Source: a virus
IMG/VR virus record: IMGVR_UViG_3300032246_000977
Location: 1 to 64,000 of that record
Strand: one strand, 5' to 3'
Length of the DNA stretch: 64,000 bases
This document shows, one piece after another, positions 49,994-57,807 of this stretch (within the stretch, counting starts at the first letter, position 1; each line of letters begins with the position of its first letter). Made by a program: the position numbers and the translations under genes. The notes below the pieces were generated by a model. It saw only the letters and a program-made list of their open reading frames with translations, had not been told where the DNA came from and searched no databases.

Positions 49994-51008
49994 TGTTATT
50001 GAAATAGACCTCGATGACGTAACTGTGTATGTTGATGTACATGACAACACGTTAAGTCGTAAATGGCTGGCCGCTCTAAATGATTTAATTGCAAAAGATT
50101 ATCATTTAGAAAAGAATTATTGTTTTTTGGGTTTTGCCGACAGTGCCAGAAATGGTGCTTATCTATTAGAGCAAATTAATTCAAGTATCAGTGCAATTAA
50201 TCAAGCTGATATTGGATATCTAATAGATGATCATTTTACCTTGGCCAACAGTGTGGCAACTGGTGGCGGAGTTGATCACACACATTTTAATCAACTACAC
50301 AGATATTTCGAAGATCTACAAGGCGGTAGCGGACACATCAGCAACTACTATTGGTCTGCTGATAATAGTACACGCTGGCATATACGTCAATTAAACCTGC
50401 TGTGTCACGAGTTTGAATCATGGCAATTAAGCTGGCGTAAAAAGCACACAGCACCTGAATGGCAACGACCCAGTCAGCTCATGTGCTGGCTAAATGCTCC
50501 ACGCTTTACACTTGAAGCAGAAGACCTGGAGTTGTTTGGTATAGACACCATTAATCGTAGTCTGGGTGGAGTGTATGTGGGCGTTAACAAAGCTGTGGGC
50601 AAGCATCACTGGGAAGTGTTCCAAGACGAAGGACGTGACAGTAGGATTGGCGAATTAATGACCACCAGCCTAAAGGCACAAACCGAAGCCGCCGGCGATT
50701 TTGACATAGAATGGGCCAACGATCCGGGTGCATTTCCGTGGCAGATAAAACAATTAAAAGAATTCCGTGAATGGCTAACAACAAACGGCTTTGACCCCGA
50801 AGACAAAAGTCTAACTATTGGACATCCCAAGGTGGGACAAGTGGATTTGCGGCGTAGCTTTGGTACAGAAGATTACCAGCAGATATGGAGTCAATTAAAT
50901 ACTAGACTCAATGTTGCGGCCATACGCACCAGTGACGCTGAAGCTGTATATGAATATCAATGGTCAGACTCTGACTATATGCAACAACAAATAAGGAAAT
51001 TAAAATGA
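49968..51008 (+). CDS. conserved phage protein of unknown function, 346 residues
   Basis: Not assigned to a known family. Several stretches look conserved and I recall similar proteins in marine phages next to radical SAM or carbamoyltransferase genes: VTVYVDVHDNTLSRKWLAAL, HLEKNYCFLGFADSARNGAY, TRWHIRQLNLLCHEFESWQL, QRPSQLMCWLNAPRFTLEAE, then IGHPKVGQVDLRRSFGTEDY and a final WSDSDY. Few cysteines, no transmembrane segment. Position between radical SAM 6 and the carbamoyltransferase suggests a structural or accessory role in the same pathway. It overlaps the 33-residue gene by ATGA. Confidence 0.55.
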   Translation: MSGITRLLDVIEIDLDDVTVYVDVHDNTLSRKWLAALNDLIAKDYHLEKNYCFLGFADSARNGAYLLEQINSSISAINQADIGYLIDDHFTLANSVATGGGVDHTHFNQLHRYFEDLQGGSGHISNYYWSADNSTRWHIRQLNLLCHEFESWQLSWRKKHTAPEWQRPSQLMCWLNAPRFTLEAEDLELFGIDTINRSLGGVYVGVNKAVGKHHWEVFQDEGRDSRIGELMTTSLKAQTEAAGDFDIEWANDPGAFPWQIKQLKEFREWLTTNGFDPEDKSLTIGHPKVGQVDLRRSFGTEDYQQIWSQLNTRLNVAAIRTSDAEAVYEYQWSDSDYMQQQIRKLK

Positions 51009-51106
51009 AATGGATTCGTAACTTAATTGATCGTATCAAGTTAGAAATACGTTATAGAAAGAAATTAAAAGAACTACGTAAAAGAGATCCTTTTATCTAC
51101 AAATGA
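51005..51106 (+). CDS. 33-residue basic peptide gene
   Basis: MKWIRNLIDRIKLEIRYRKK begins the peptide, which then reads LKELRKRDPFIYK. It joins its neighbours by ATGA overlaps on both sides (51005 and 51103), strong evidence for translation. It is predicted to be an amphipathic basic helix of about 25 residues with a short Asp-Pro-Phe-Ile-Tyr-Lys end. I recall similar short sequences ahead of carbamoyltransferase genes in other marine phages, which would mean conservation, but cannot check. Possible roles: binding the carbamoyltransferase, a small nucleic-acid or membrane-binding peptide, or a substrate peptide for one of the radical SAM enzymes. Confidence 0.65.
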   Translation: MKWIRNLIDRIKLEIRYRKKLKELRKRDPFIYK

Positions 51107-52575
51107 AATTAGAACCAGCAAAACATATACTTGGTATTAGTGCCGGCTTTCACGATGCCGCTGCCACAGTAATCCGCAACGACGGCGAAATACTATTTGC
51201 CGGACACAGTGAGCGTTATAGTAAAACAAAAAACTGTAGTGTGTTAGACGACGGATTAATATCAGAATTATGTCGCTGGCAATATGATACTGTGGCATTT
51301 TATGAACGTCCCTGGATGCATAATTTACAGCAATGGTATTCAGGACAACAGCACACCGAACCCTGGACTACACGTGGTGTATTAAAGAAACACCTAGGAG
51401 CCTGGTATCAAAAACCAGCCACTAATGAAGTATGTTTTTCACATCATTTATCGCATGCGGCAGCTGGTTTTCAAACCAGCCCTTACGATCGGGCCACAGT
51501 GGTTGTAATTGATGCCATTGGCGAATTTGATACAGTATCAATATACGCCGCCTGTTACGATAAGAAAGGCCATGCACAATATCACAAGTTATGGGGACAA
51601 GGATATCCGCGATCAATTGGACTTTTTTATAGTGCTGTTACTCAACGAGTAGGACTACACCCAATGGATGAAGAATATATCACCATGGGCATGGCTGCCT
51701 GGGGAGAACCCCGATATGTTGAAGACCTACGTCCCTTACTCAGTGAGAATCTACATATAGGTATAGATCCAGAATTTTTATCTGGGGCCAGCAATGAAGA
51801 TATTGCTGCCAGTGCTCAGGTGTTAACAGAAGAACTGATATATAATGTAATGCGTCGTGCCGGAGACTTTAAGTGGAGTCCTAACTTGGTCTATATGGGC
51901 GGCGTTGCTTTAAACTGTCTTGCTAATAGAAATCTTGGTGATTATTTTGAAAATATTTGGATTATGCCTTGTCCTGGTGACGCTGGCTCTAGTCTTGGTG
52001 CTGCCGCCCTCGCTTATGGAGGAAAAGTTAATTGGAAGGATGCATACCTCGGCACAGAAATCGCTGGTGAATATCCCGTCGATGCCTGCATCGATAGTTT
52101 ACTCCGTGATAGAATCTGCGGTGTTGCTAGTGGTCGAGCCGAGTTTGGCCCTAGAGCCCTTGGAAACAGAAGTCTGCTCGCAGACCCAAGAGGAACGGAT
52201 ATAAAGGATAGAGTAAATGAAATCAAACGTAGACAAAAGTTCAGACCATTTGCACCAGTTATATTGGCAGAGTTGGCTGATGAGTATTTTAGTATGCCCC
52301 GCGGTTTCCGTGATAGTCCTTATATGCAGTCAGTCGCTCGTTGCTGCCACCCTGACACTTTTCCTGCTATTGTGCATCACGATGGCACTAGTAGAGTTCA
52401 GACGGTGCCAGATAATGGCTCGGGCATTAGACGCTTACTTGAAGCGTGGTACAAAGAAACAGGATGTCCCCTTCTTTTAAACACCAGCCTTAACATACGT
52501 GGCGAACCCATGGTCAATGATCGTGCGGATGCAGACCGCTTTGAACAACTCTACGGCGTTAGAGTACACAGTTAA
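51103..52575 (+). CDS. O-carbamoyltransferase (NodU/CmcH/TobZ family)
   Basis: 490 residues of the Kae1-like carbamoyltransferase family: ILGISAGFHDAAATVI (9-24) with SERYSKTKN, the metal-binding HHLSHAAAG, MDEEYITMGMAAWGEP, MGGVALNCLANR, PCPGDAGSSLGAAALAYG, and the C-terminal GRAEFGPRALGNRSLLADPR with LLNTSLNIRGEP. Relatives transfer a carbamoyl group from carbamoyl phosphate through carbamoyl-AMP to a hydroxyl of a sugar or antibiotic. Complete by length against family members of 550-600 residues. Last gene of the plus operon; its 3' end overlaps the end of the amidinotransferase gene by 4 bp on the opposite strand. Confidence 0.9.
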   Translation: MKLEPAKHILGISAGFHDAAATVIRNDGEILFAGHSERYSKTKNCSVLDDGLISELCRWQYDTVAFYERPWMHNLQQWYSGQQHTEPWTTRGVLKKHLGAWYQKPATNEVCFSHHLSHAAAGFQTSPYDRATVVVIDAIGEFDTVSIYAACYDKKGHAQYHKLWGQGYPRSIGLFYSAVTQRVGLHPMDEEYITMGMAAWGEPRYVEDLRPLLSENLHIGIDPEFLSGASNEDIAASAQVLTEELIYNVMRRAGDFKWSPNLVYMGGVALNCLANRNLGDYFENIWIMPCPGDAGSSLGAAALAYGGKVNWKDAYLGTEIAGEYPVDACIDSLLRDRICGVASGRAEFGPRALGNRSLLADPRGTDIKDRVNEIKRRQKFRPFAPVILAELADEYFSMPRGFRDSPYMQSVARCCHPDTFPAIVHHDGTSRVQTVPDNGSGIRRLLEAWYKETGCPLLLNTSLNIRGEPMVNDRADADRFEQLYGVRVHS

Positions 52576-53603
52576 AGATAAGTTTCAAGTCCGCCTTTAC
52601 GACGTAGATCTTGTGTACAGCAACTGATGCCACCGTCCCAAAAGTAGCTATGACGCAGTTCACTAATGATAGGATTAATTCTGTGTGCTCTACAGAAGTC
52701 AAACACTGGTTTGTTGTAAGCACTAAAGATCACGTTCTCTTCATCCAACACCAAACAGTTGACATCAAACACAGTTTCACTTACAAAGCCAGTCCATTTG
52801 TTTAGATAGGTGTCTACATAATCAGCAAACTCTGCGGTAGGTGTTTGTCCCTGTACATACCAACGACCGTTAAAGTTTTCTTGTTTAAATTTGCCAACTT
52901 CCATGGCTGCTAAAATACTACTGTCCCAGACCTTGTGTACTTCCCAGCCCGGAAAGTCGCGATCAAAGTGTAGATTTTCATCGTGTTTACTAGACAAGAT
53001 AACACCAGGTTTTAGGATAGCAAACACAGCATCACCATGTCCATCAGTTACAGCTTCGTGTATGCGATATTCTGGTCCTAACACATTGTCTACAATCCAA
53101 CGAGTTTGTACAGGTGTTAGATAATCGCTGTTGTCAAAGAACACATCACGTCCGACTCGCACAATGCAACTGGCACTGGCACCATTTAGTACGCAGTCTG
53201 GATCAAATGGTTTAAGGCGAGTATAATTATGTGGACAGATGACCTGATCGCTGTACTCATTGCAAATGTCATGAAGTTCAACAATTGGTATGATTCTTAA
53301 TAATTTTTGTCCTAGACTAATTTGCCAATCTCTGGGAGTCAAGGGTGGCAATGGAGCTCCACTACCGCTTAACTGTTGTCGATGAAACCAATCTAGATCT
53401 GGCAAAGATGGACGTCGTACACGGGCACCATATTGCTCAATTACCCGTTGTAAATTTTGTAAATCTTCTTCGGTTTCGGCTAATATTTGCTGTAATTGGT
53501 TACGCACTTGTGCGTTTTCAATAAAATCAAAGTAGTGTGGCGGAAAAGCACGGCCTACAATAACTTCTTCAAGTGGTTGCCAGCTGGTATAGGAATTGAT
53601 CAT
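52572..53603 (-). CDS. amidinotransferase (glycine/inosamine amidinotransferase family)
   Basis: 343 residues with the beta/alpha propeller motifs of guanidino-group transferases: WQPLEEVIVGRA at the start, RVGRDVFFDNSD (149-160), VTDGHGDAVFAIL with H189, SSKHDEN, and the catalytic region DGGISCCTQDLRRKGG (C328/C329). This corresponds to GATM-type G-G-x-x-H-C-x-T-x-D-x-R-R-x-G. It would transfer an amidino group from arginine to an amine, as in glycocyamine, streptidine or related products. It starts a minus-strand run with two glycosyltransferase-like genes upstream (ATGA overlap). It lies next to the carbamoyltransferase in convergent orientation. Confidence 0.85.
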   Translation of the reverse strand: MINSYTSWQPLEEVIVGRAFPPHYFDFIENAQVRNQLQQILAETEEDLQNLQRVIEQYGARVRRPSLPDLDWFHRQQLSGSGAPLPPLTPRDWQISLGQKLLRIIPIVELHDICNEYSDQVICPHNYTRLKPFDPDCVLNGASASCIVRVGRDVFFDNSDYLTPVQTRWIVDNVLGPEYRIHEAVTDGHGDAVFAILKPGVILSSKHDENLHFDRDFPGWEVHKVWDSSILAAMEVGKFKQENFNGRWYVQGQTPTAEFADYVDTYLNKWTGFVSETVFDVNCLVLDEENVIFSAYNKPVFDFCRAHRINPIISELRHSYFWDGGISCCTQDLRRKGGLETYL

Positions 53604-54796
53604 TTTGATATTAAGTTAAGGTACAAACTATTTAAGCGGTCATACTTTGGTGCCAAGAATAACTGTTGGTTGTGTACAATATCCTCCCAGCAACTCTTGT
53701 ACCATTCGTGTAGATCCAATAGGGATAGTTGTTCCACAGCTGAAACCACACGTTTAAATCGTTCAGTATTGTCACAGTGTTGATCATACCTGTTATCTAC
53801 AGCATGATCAAACGTACGATAGCCCAACTCCTTTAAGGTAGTTAGGGTATTAGGAGTGCCAAATACTACAAATGGTTGCCCGTGTCTAATAGGTTTGAAT
53901 GTTTTTTCGCTTATAAAAGTACAGTTGGTTGCGTCAGCATCAAAAAATGTTTCCAGCACAAGATTACAATAGGCGTTTTCGTAGTGCTCTGGTACATATT
54001 GCCAGTGTTGATTGTGATTGTCGCTGGTAAGATCATCGCATTTGTAGGGAGCACCGGCAACAAACTGTTCCATATCTGATTCAAGTCCTTTAAATGGCCA
54101 AATCTGTATGGGATTAAATCTCAAAGGACCAGTACTGTCGTCGTCACTCATGCTGATGGTATTATAACTCCAGTAGCTAGATTCCAACAGCTTGAGTTGA
54201 TGTAGTCTGGCCATTACAGTGGCCCGCCACCATTTGTGTATTCTGCTAAGTGCTGTAAATTGTCTAGTGCGAGGACGATGATGTGGTTTGCACCCAGGCA
54301 CTGTTTGTCCGTCTTTCACTACACTGTTACGCCAATAAAACAATTCGTGATCTGGAAAGTAAACAAATCTATCCAATTGTCGAGCCATAGTATTGCCGCT
54401 GACAAATCGATAACAGTTCACCGGTAATCGATGGACCTCACATAGTTGATCCAGTCTGCGTTTTTGATGGTGCGGTCCATCACCTTCGTGATAGTAGAAT
54501 AACACTGTTAGTTGTTGACTGCGTAATAGATCATGAATCTGGTCAGACATCATTGAAAAGTAATCAATGTTGTGATTAAAATAACCTAGTCCTACAGGAT
54601 AGAATGCATGTTTTGGAATGGGTTGATCTATGTAACTAACAGTATAGGGATAATTGTGATCTCGTACAAAATACATCAATCTCAATGGTCCTATCCAGGG
54701 ATAAGAATCTCCAAGACCTGTTTGATTGTCAACTATGGGTGCAAGATTAGGATATGGGTTTCCATTGATGCAACGATCAAATACAAAATTAAACAC
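53600..54796 (-). CDS. glycosyltransferase-like protein with EK-x2-KP motif
   Basis: 398 residues starting from GTG at 54796, which overlaps the upstream stop by 8 bp. The C-terminal part has FISEKTFKPIRHGQPFVVFG (295-314) then LKELGYRTFDHAVDNRYD. A middle stretch (FTALSRIHKWWRATVMARLH) has the place of the NGRARPHRKYL segment in the protein at 41912. The plan matches the three other EK-motif proteins. N-terminal half is His/Tyr rich (FYYHEGDGPHHQKRRLDQL). Function by motif only: probable GT-B type transferase. Confidence 0.5.
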   Translation of the reverse strand: MFNFVFDRCINGNPYPNLAPIVDNQTGLGDSYPWIGPLRLMYFVRDHNYPYTVSYIDQPIPKHAFYPVGLGYFNHNIDYFSMMSDQIHDLLRSQQLTVLFYYHEGDGPHHQKRRLDQLCEVHRLPVNCYRFVSGNTMARQLDRFVYFPDHELFYWRNSVVKDGQTVPGCKPHHRPRTRQFTALSRIHKWWRATVMARLHQLKLLESSYWSYNTISMSDDDSTGPLRFNPIQIWPFKGLESDMEQFVAGAPYKCDDLTSDNHNQHWQYVPEHYENAYCNLVLETFFDADATNCTFISEKTFKPIRHGQPFVVFGTPNTLTTLKELGYRTFDHAVDNRYDQHCDNTERFKRVVSAVEQLSLLDLHEWYKSCWEDIVHNQQLFLAPKYDRLNSLYLNLISK

Positions 54797-56000
54797 GTAA
54801 TCCCTTTAACATGTTTAACAGTTCGTTCCAGAGTATGTTAGAAAAACCCTGACCATAAAAATGTTCAAAGTTGTGTTCGACTATGGGTAAACATGCTTGA
54901 TGTATGGTTTGTCTTTCTGCAACAGGTAAATCATTTAATTCTTTTAGTAATTTTGTAACACGTTCTATTCGTCGAATGTCATCAGTTTCTTCGTCGTAGC
55001 TTTCATCAAAAATGCCACTGAATGTACGGAATCCGTATTCACGTAAGTATGCCAAACTACCAGCTGAAGCTACCAATACAAATGGCATTTCTAAGGCTAT
55101 GGCTTTGAATGTCTTTTCGGTTATGTGCAGTCTGCGACCAAAGTACACAGTTTCGGTTGGCACATATACTAAGCTATCAGCGGCTTCATTGAAGTTGGTT
55201 AACCAACAACTGGTCATTTCTTGTGTATCTTCACCTGCAAACGTTTTTGGGAGATCAGCTTGTTCAAACACAGTGGTGATATCTTGGTATACATTGGTAT
55301 ACTTCTGTGCTATACTAGCTATATCTACACCTTCAACTGGGCATGTTCTGGGTGCTGATATATGATTACCATCTAGCCCTTGTTTGAATACATTATAAAG
55401 AAACAGCACACGATGATCACGCATACCACCCACAATACGATTTGGACTCATAAAAGTTTGTGTAGGTTTGCGATCTCTGGCTCTGGGAATTAAAAATGTT
55501 TTATCATATCCTCGAAACCAGTCCTGACAGGCCCACCCATGATAAAAATAATAATGACTTTGCCAGCCGTATTGTTCGGTTAATCGGTCAACGTATTCGC
55601 CACGTTCGCTTACAACAATATGTCCTGTGGGTCGTGTCAAGTTACATTTTTGCAACAATTGCGGAAATGTTTTTATTTCAGACAACCCATAGACCCAATC
55701 ATTTATTTCTTTTTTCTGCCAGGTCCACGGTTGGTCTGGATAATGATTCATCTCACATAATAAATCGTAGGATCTACGAAAAACCTCGTCAAACAATGTT
55801 TGGTATTGATCCAAATGTACTGGTTCTTGATCATGAAAAAATATAAAGTTAGTTTCTACAATATCGTCTTGTCCGTGATTAAATACATTCTCCAGTCCGG
55901 TATGTCCTGGAGGATCGCAGAAGAACATTCGCATTCCTGGCAAGTTTTTTTTAATCCAAGGCCAAAATGTATTGTTGTAAATTTCGTCTATTCTAATCAT
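54789..56000 (-). CDS. glycosyltransferase-like protein with EK-x2-KA motif
   Basis: 403 residues. C-terminal motif HITEKTFKAIALEMPFVLVA (292-311) then LREYGFRTFSGIFDESYDEE, the same family as 53600 and 41912. A central MSPNRIVGGMRDHRVLFLYN occupies the place of the RPHRKYL segment. The N-terminal region includes FIFFHDQEPVHLDQYQ. Its ATG at 56000 overlaps the ATG of the divergent 602-residue gene (shared CATG at 55998-56001), so neither gene has room for a separate leader or ribosome binding site. Substrate unknown. Confidence 0.5.
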   Translation of the reverse strand: MIRIDEIYNNTFWPWIKKNLPGMRMFFCDPPGHTGLENVFNHGQDDIVETNFIFFHDQEPVHLDQYQTLFDEVFRRSYDLLCEMNHYPDQPWTWQKKEINDWVYGLSEIKTFPQLLQKCNLTRPTGHIVVSERGEYVDRLTEQYGWQSHYYFYHGWACQDWFRGYDKTFLIPRARDRKPTQTFMSPNRIVGGMRDHRVLFLYNVFKQGLDGNHISAPRTCPVEGVDIASIAQKYTNVYQDITTVFEQADLPKTFAGEDTQEMTSCWLTNFNEAADSLVYVPTETVYFGRRLHITEKTFKAIALEMPFVLVASAGSLAYLREYGFRTFSGIFDESYDEETDDIRRIERVTKLLKELNDLPVAERQTIHQACLPIVEHNFEHFYGQGFSNILWNELLNMLKGLRV

Positions 56001-57807
56001 GTTTGATATATTTTATTCTGGCACACGACCCAATTTGTTCCCGCATGAGCAGGAAGCAAGGGATATTGAACATGCCGGGGAGTTGTCGCGTACTAGATAC
56101 TTCTGGTGGGTAAACTATTTAACTGATTACGCAGGCTTTGATTTTTTATGGGAGCCTAGCCCTTGGCAAAGTCATCAACGACACGCTTGGGCTAGTCAAT
56201 GGCAAAAAGACTCCGGAACATATCTAGTGCCCAAAGCAGGCTACGCAGAAACCAACTATCACCCAGATCCTGCGGTAACTCGTTTGGCTAGTAGAGATAG
56301 TTGGTGCATACCAGACACATTCGATTCTGCTAGTTTTGACTTCTCTTGGCATCCTGATCCCACAGACCCGCCTTATACCTATCAGTTTGGCACACAACAT
56401 CAACGCACTGGTGGTCCGCAATACTATAACGGCAGTACAGATCTAAAGTTTGTGGATCAAATACGTGGTACAGCAAAGCCCGGCGTCGCCCCTGTCGTTG
56501 AAATAGACCACATGGATGGCAATGCTGGTCAAGTGCCCGGCACTGTTAAGACTGTGCGTTACTTTGACAACTACAAAGACGTGTTAACTAGAATTGCCAA
56601 CACAGTAGAAGCAGAATATATATGGATTGTGAGTAGTATATGTGACTATTCTGACTTTGACTTCAGTTGGCATCCAGAGCATTGGCAAAGTACCATGCTA
56701 CACGTATTTGCGTCAAGCGGAGAAAAGTTTGGCGATACATTCTATATGCATGTGCCTAGTTTTAAGAAGCGTATAGCTCAGTTTGAATTACTTGATTGGT
56801 ATGATGTAAACTTTGTAGGTCCAGGAGTCGAACGTAGACCCATGCCTGTAGTACAACATGATTTGGATACTCATGTAGAAGCAATTAAAACTATGGATTG
56901 GTTAGGTCCATTGGCAGTGTTTAGTACAGATGGGCAAGTTACAGCAACACCCACAGTTCCCTTATGGCGTGAGAAGACCAAGACCGTTGTGCCACTTAGT
57001 CTTGGTGCTAGTGCGGTCATTGTGCCTAAGACCGCTGTTCCTTACATAAGGACACAAGCATATAACTATCCTTACATAGACCGCACACAACGTCACATGT
57101 ATACTGATGCTCCATTAGACATAGTGTTTATTGACAATGGTGAACCCAACGCAGAACAAAATTGGGCATTTTTAAATATAACAACTGCAAATAATAATAA
57201 TCGCATACATCGCAGTAGTGGAGTTAACGGACGTGTGTCTGCATATCAAGCTGCTGCTAAACTAAGCACTACACCTTGGTTCTTTGCTGTGTTTGCCAAA
57301 CTTAAAGTTAATGGTACTTTTGATTGGTCGTGGCAACCTGATCGCTTGCAAGAACCCAAACACTACATATTCCATGCAAAGAATACTATTAATGGATTAG
57401 AATATGGTCACCAGGCCATGATTGCCTATAACAAGAAGTTGGTGTTGGGCAATACCGGTGTAGGTCTGGACTTTACCTTAGACTCGGCACACGAAGTAGT
57501 TCCTATCTTATCTGGCACAGCAGAATATGCACACAGTCCTTGGATGGCATGGCGTACAGCTTTCCGAGAATGCTTAAAGCTCAAAGGCAATACAGATGTT
57601 GAAAGTCAGTATAGACTCAACAAGTGGTTAACTGTTAATCTGAAAGGGCAGTTGGATTGGGGAGAATATAGTATCTATGGAGCAGAAGATGCTGTGGAGT
57701 ACTACGATGCAGTTGGCGGAGATTTTGATCAGCTTCGGAAGAGCTACGACTGGGCCTGGTTAGCTAGCTACGCATTGATAAAGCGGAATCTAACACCGAG
57801 TCAATAA
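55999..57807 (+). CDS. 602-residue glycosyltransferase-like protein with FDFSWHP repeats
   Basis: The C-terminal half is homologous to the 304-residue protein at 35289 (AKNTINGLEYGHQAMIAYNK against AKNHVNGLMYGNGGLSVWSK; AHSPWMAWRTAFRECLKLKG against NATAFQAWRAGFREGVKMCL). Four times it carries a F-D-(F/W)-(S/L)-W-(H/E/Q)-P unit, at residues 47, 113, 220 and 441, each followed by an aromatic-rich stretch, and a D-x-D/N motif FIDNGEPNAEQNWAF near 377-391. The domain repeats suggest several copies of one module, perhaps sugar-binding. Start codon overlaps that of the divergent gene. The 3' end overlaps the DegT gene by 44 bp. Confidence 0.5.
   Translation: MFDIFYSGTRPNLFPHEQEARDIEHAGELSRTRYFWWVNYLTDYAGFDFLWEPSPWQSHQRHAWASQWQKDSGTYLVPKAGYAETNYHPDPAVTRLASRDSWCIPDTFDSASFDFSWHPDPTDPPYTYQFGTQHQRTGGPQYYNGSTDLKFVDQIRGTAKPGVAPVVEIDHMDGNAGQVPGTVKTVRYFDNYKDVLTRIANTVEAEYIWIVSSICDYSDFDFSWHPEHWQSTMLHVFASSGEKFGDTFYMHVPSFKKRIAQFELLDWYDVNFVGPGVERRPMPVVQHDLDTHVEAIKTMDWLGPLAVFSTDGQVTATPTVPLWREKTKTVVPLSLGASAVIVPKTAVPYIRTQAYNYPYIDRTQRHMYTDAPLDIVFIDNGEPNAEQNWAFLNITTANNNNRIHRSSGVNGRVSAYQAAAKLSTTPWFFAVFAKLKVNGTFDWSWQPDRLQEPKHYIFHAKNTINGLEYGHQAMIAYNKKLVLGNTGVGLDFTLDSAHEVVPILSGTAEYAHSPWMAWRTAFRECLKLKGNTDVESQYRLNKWLTVNLKGQLDWGEYSIYGAEDAVEYYDAVGGDFDQLRKSYDWAWLASYALIKRNLTPSQ

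Noticed and set aside
43063-53603. Saxitoxin-type pathway
   Set aside because: Carbamoyl-, amidino- and sulfotransferase functions co-occur, but no PKS-like SxtA, no oxygenases and no cyclase were seen, so only an analogy is justified.
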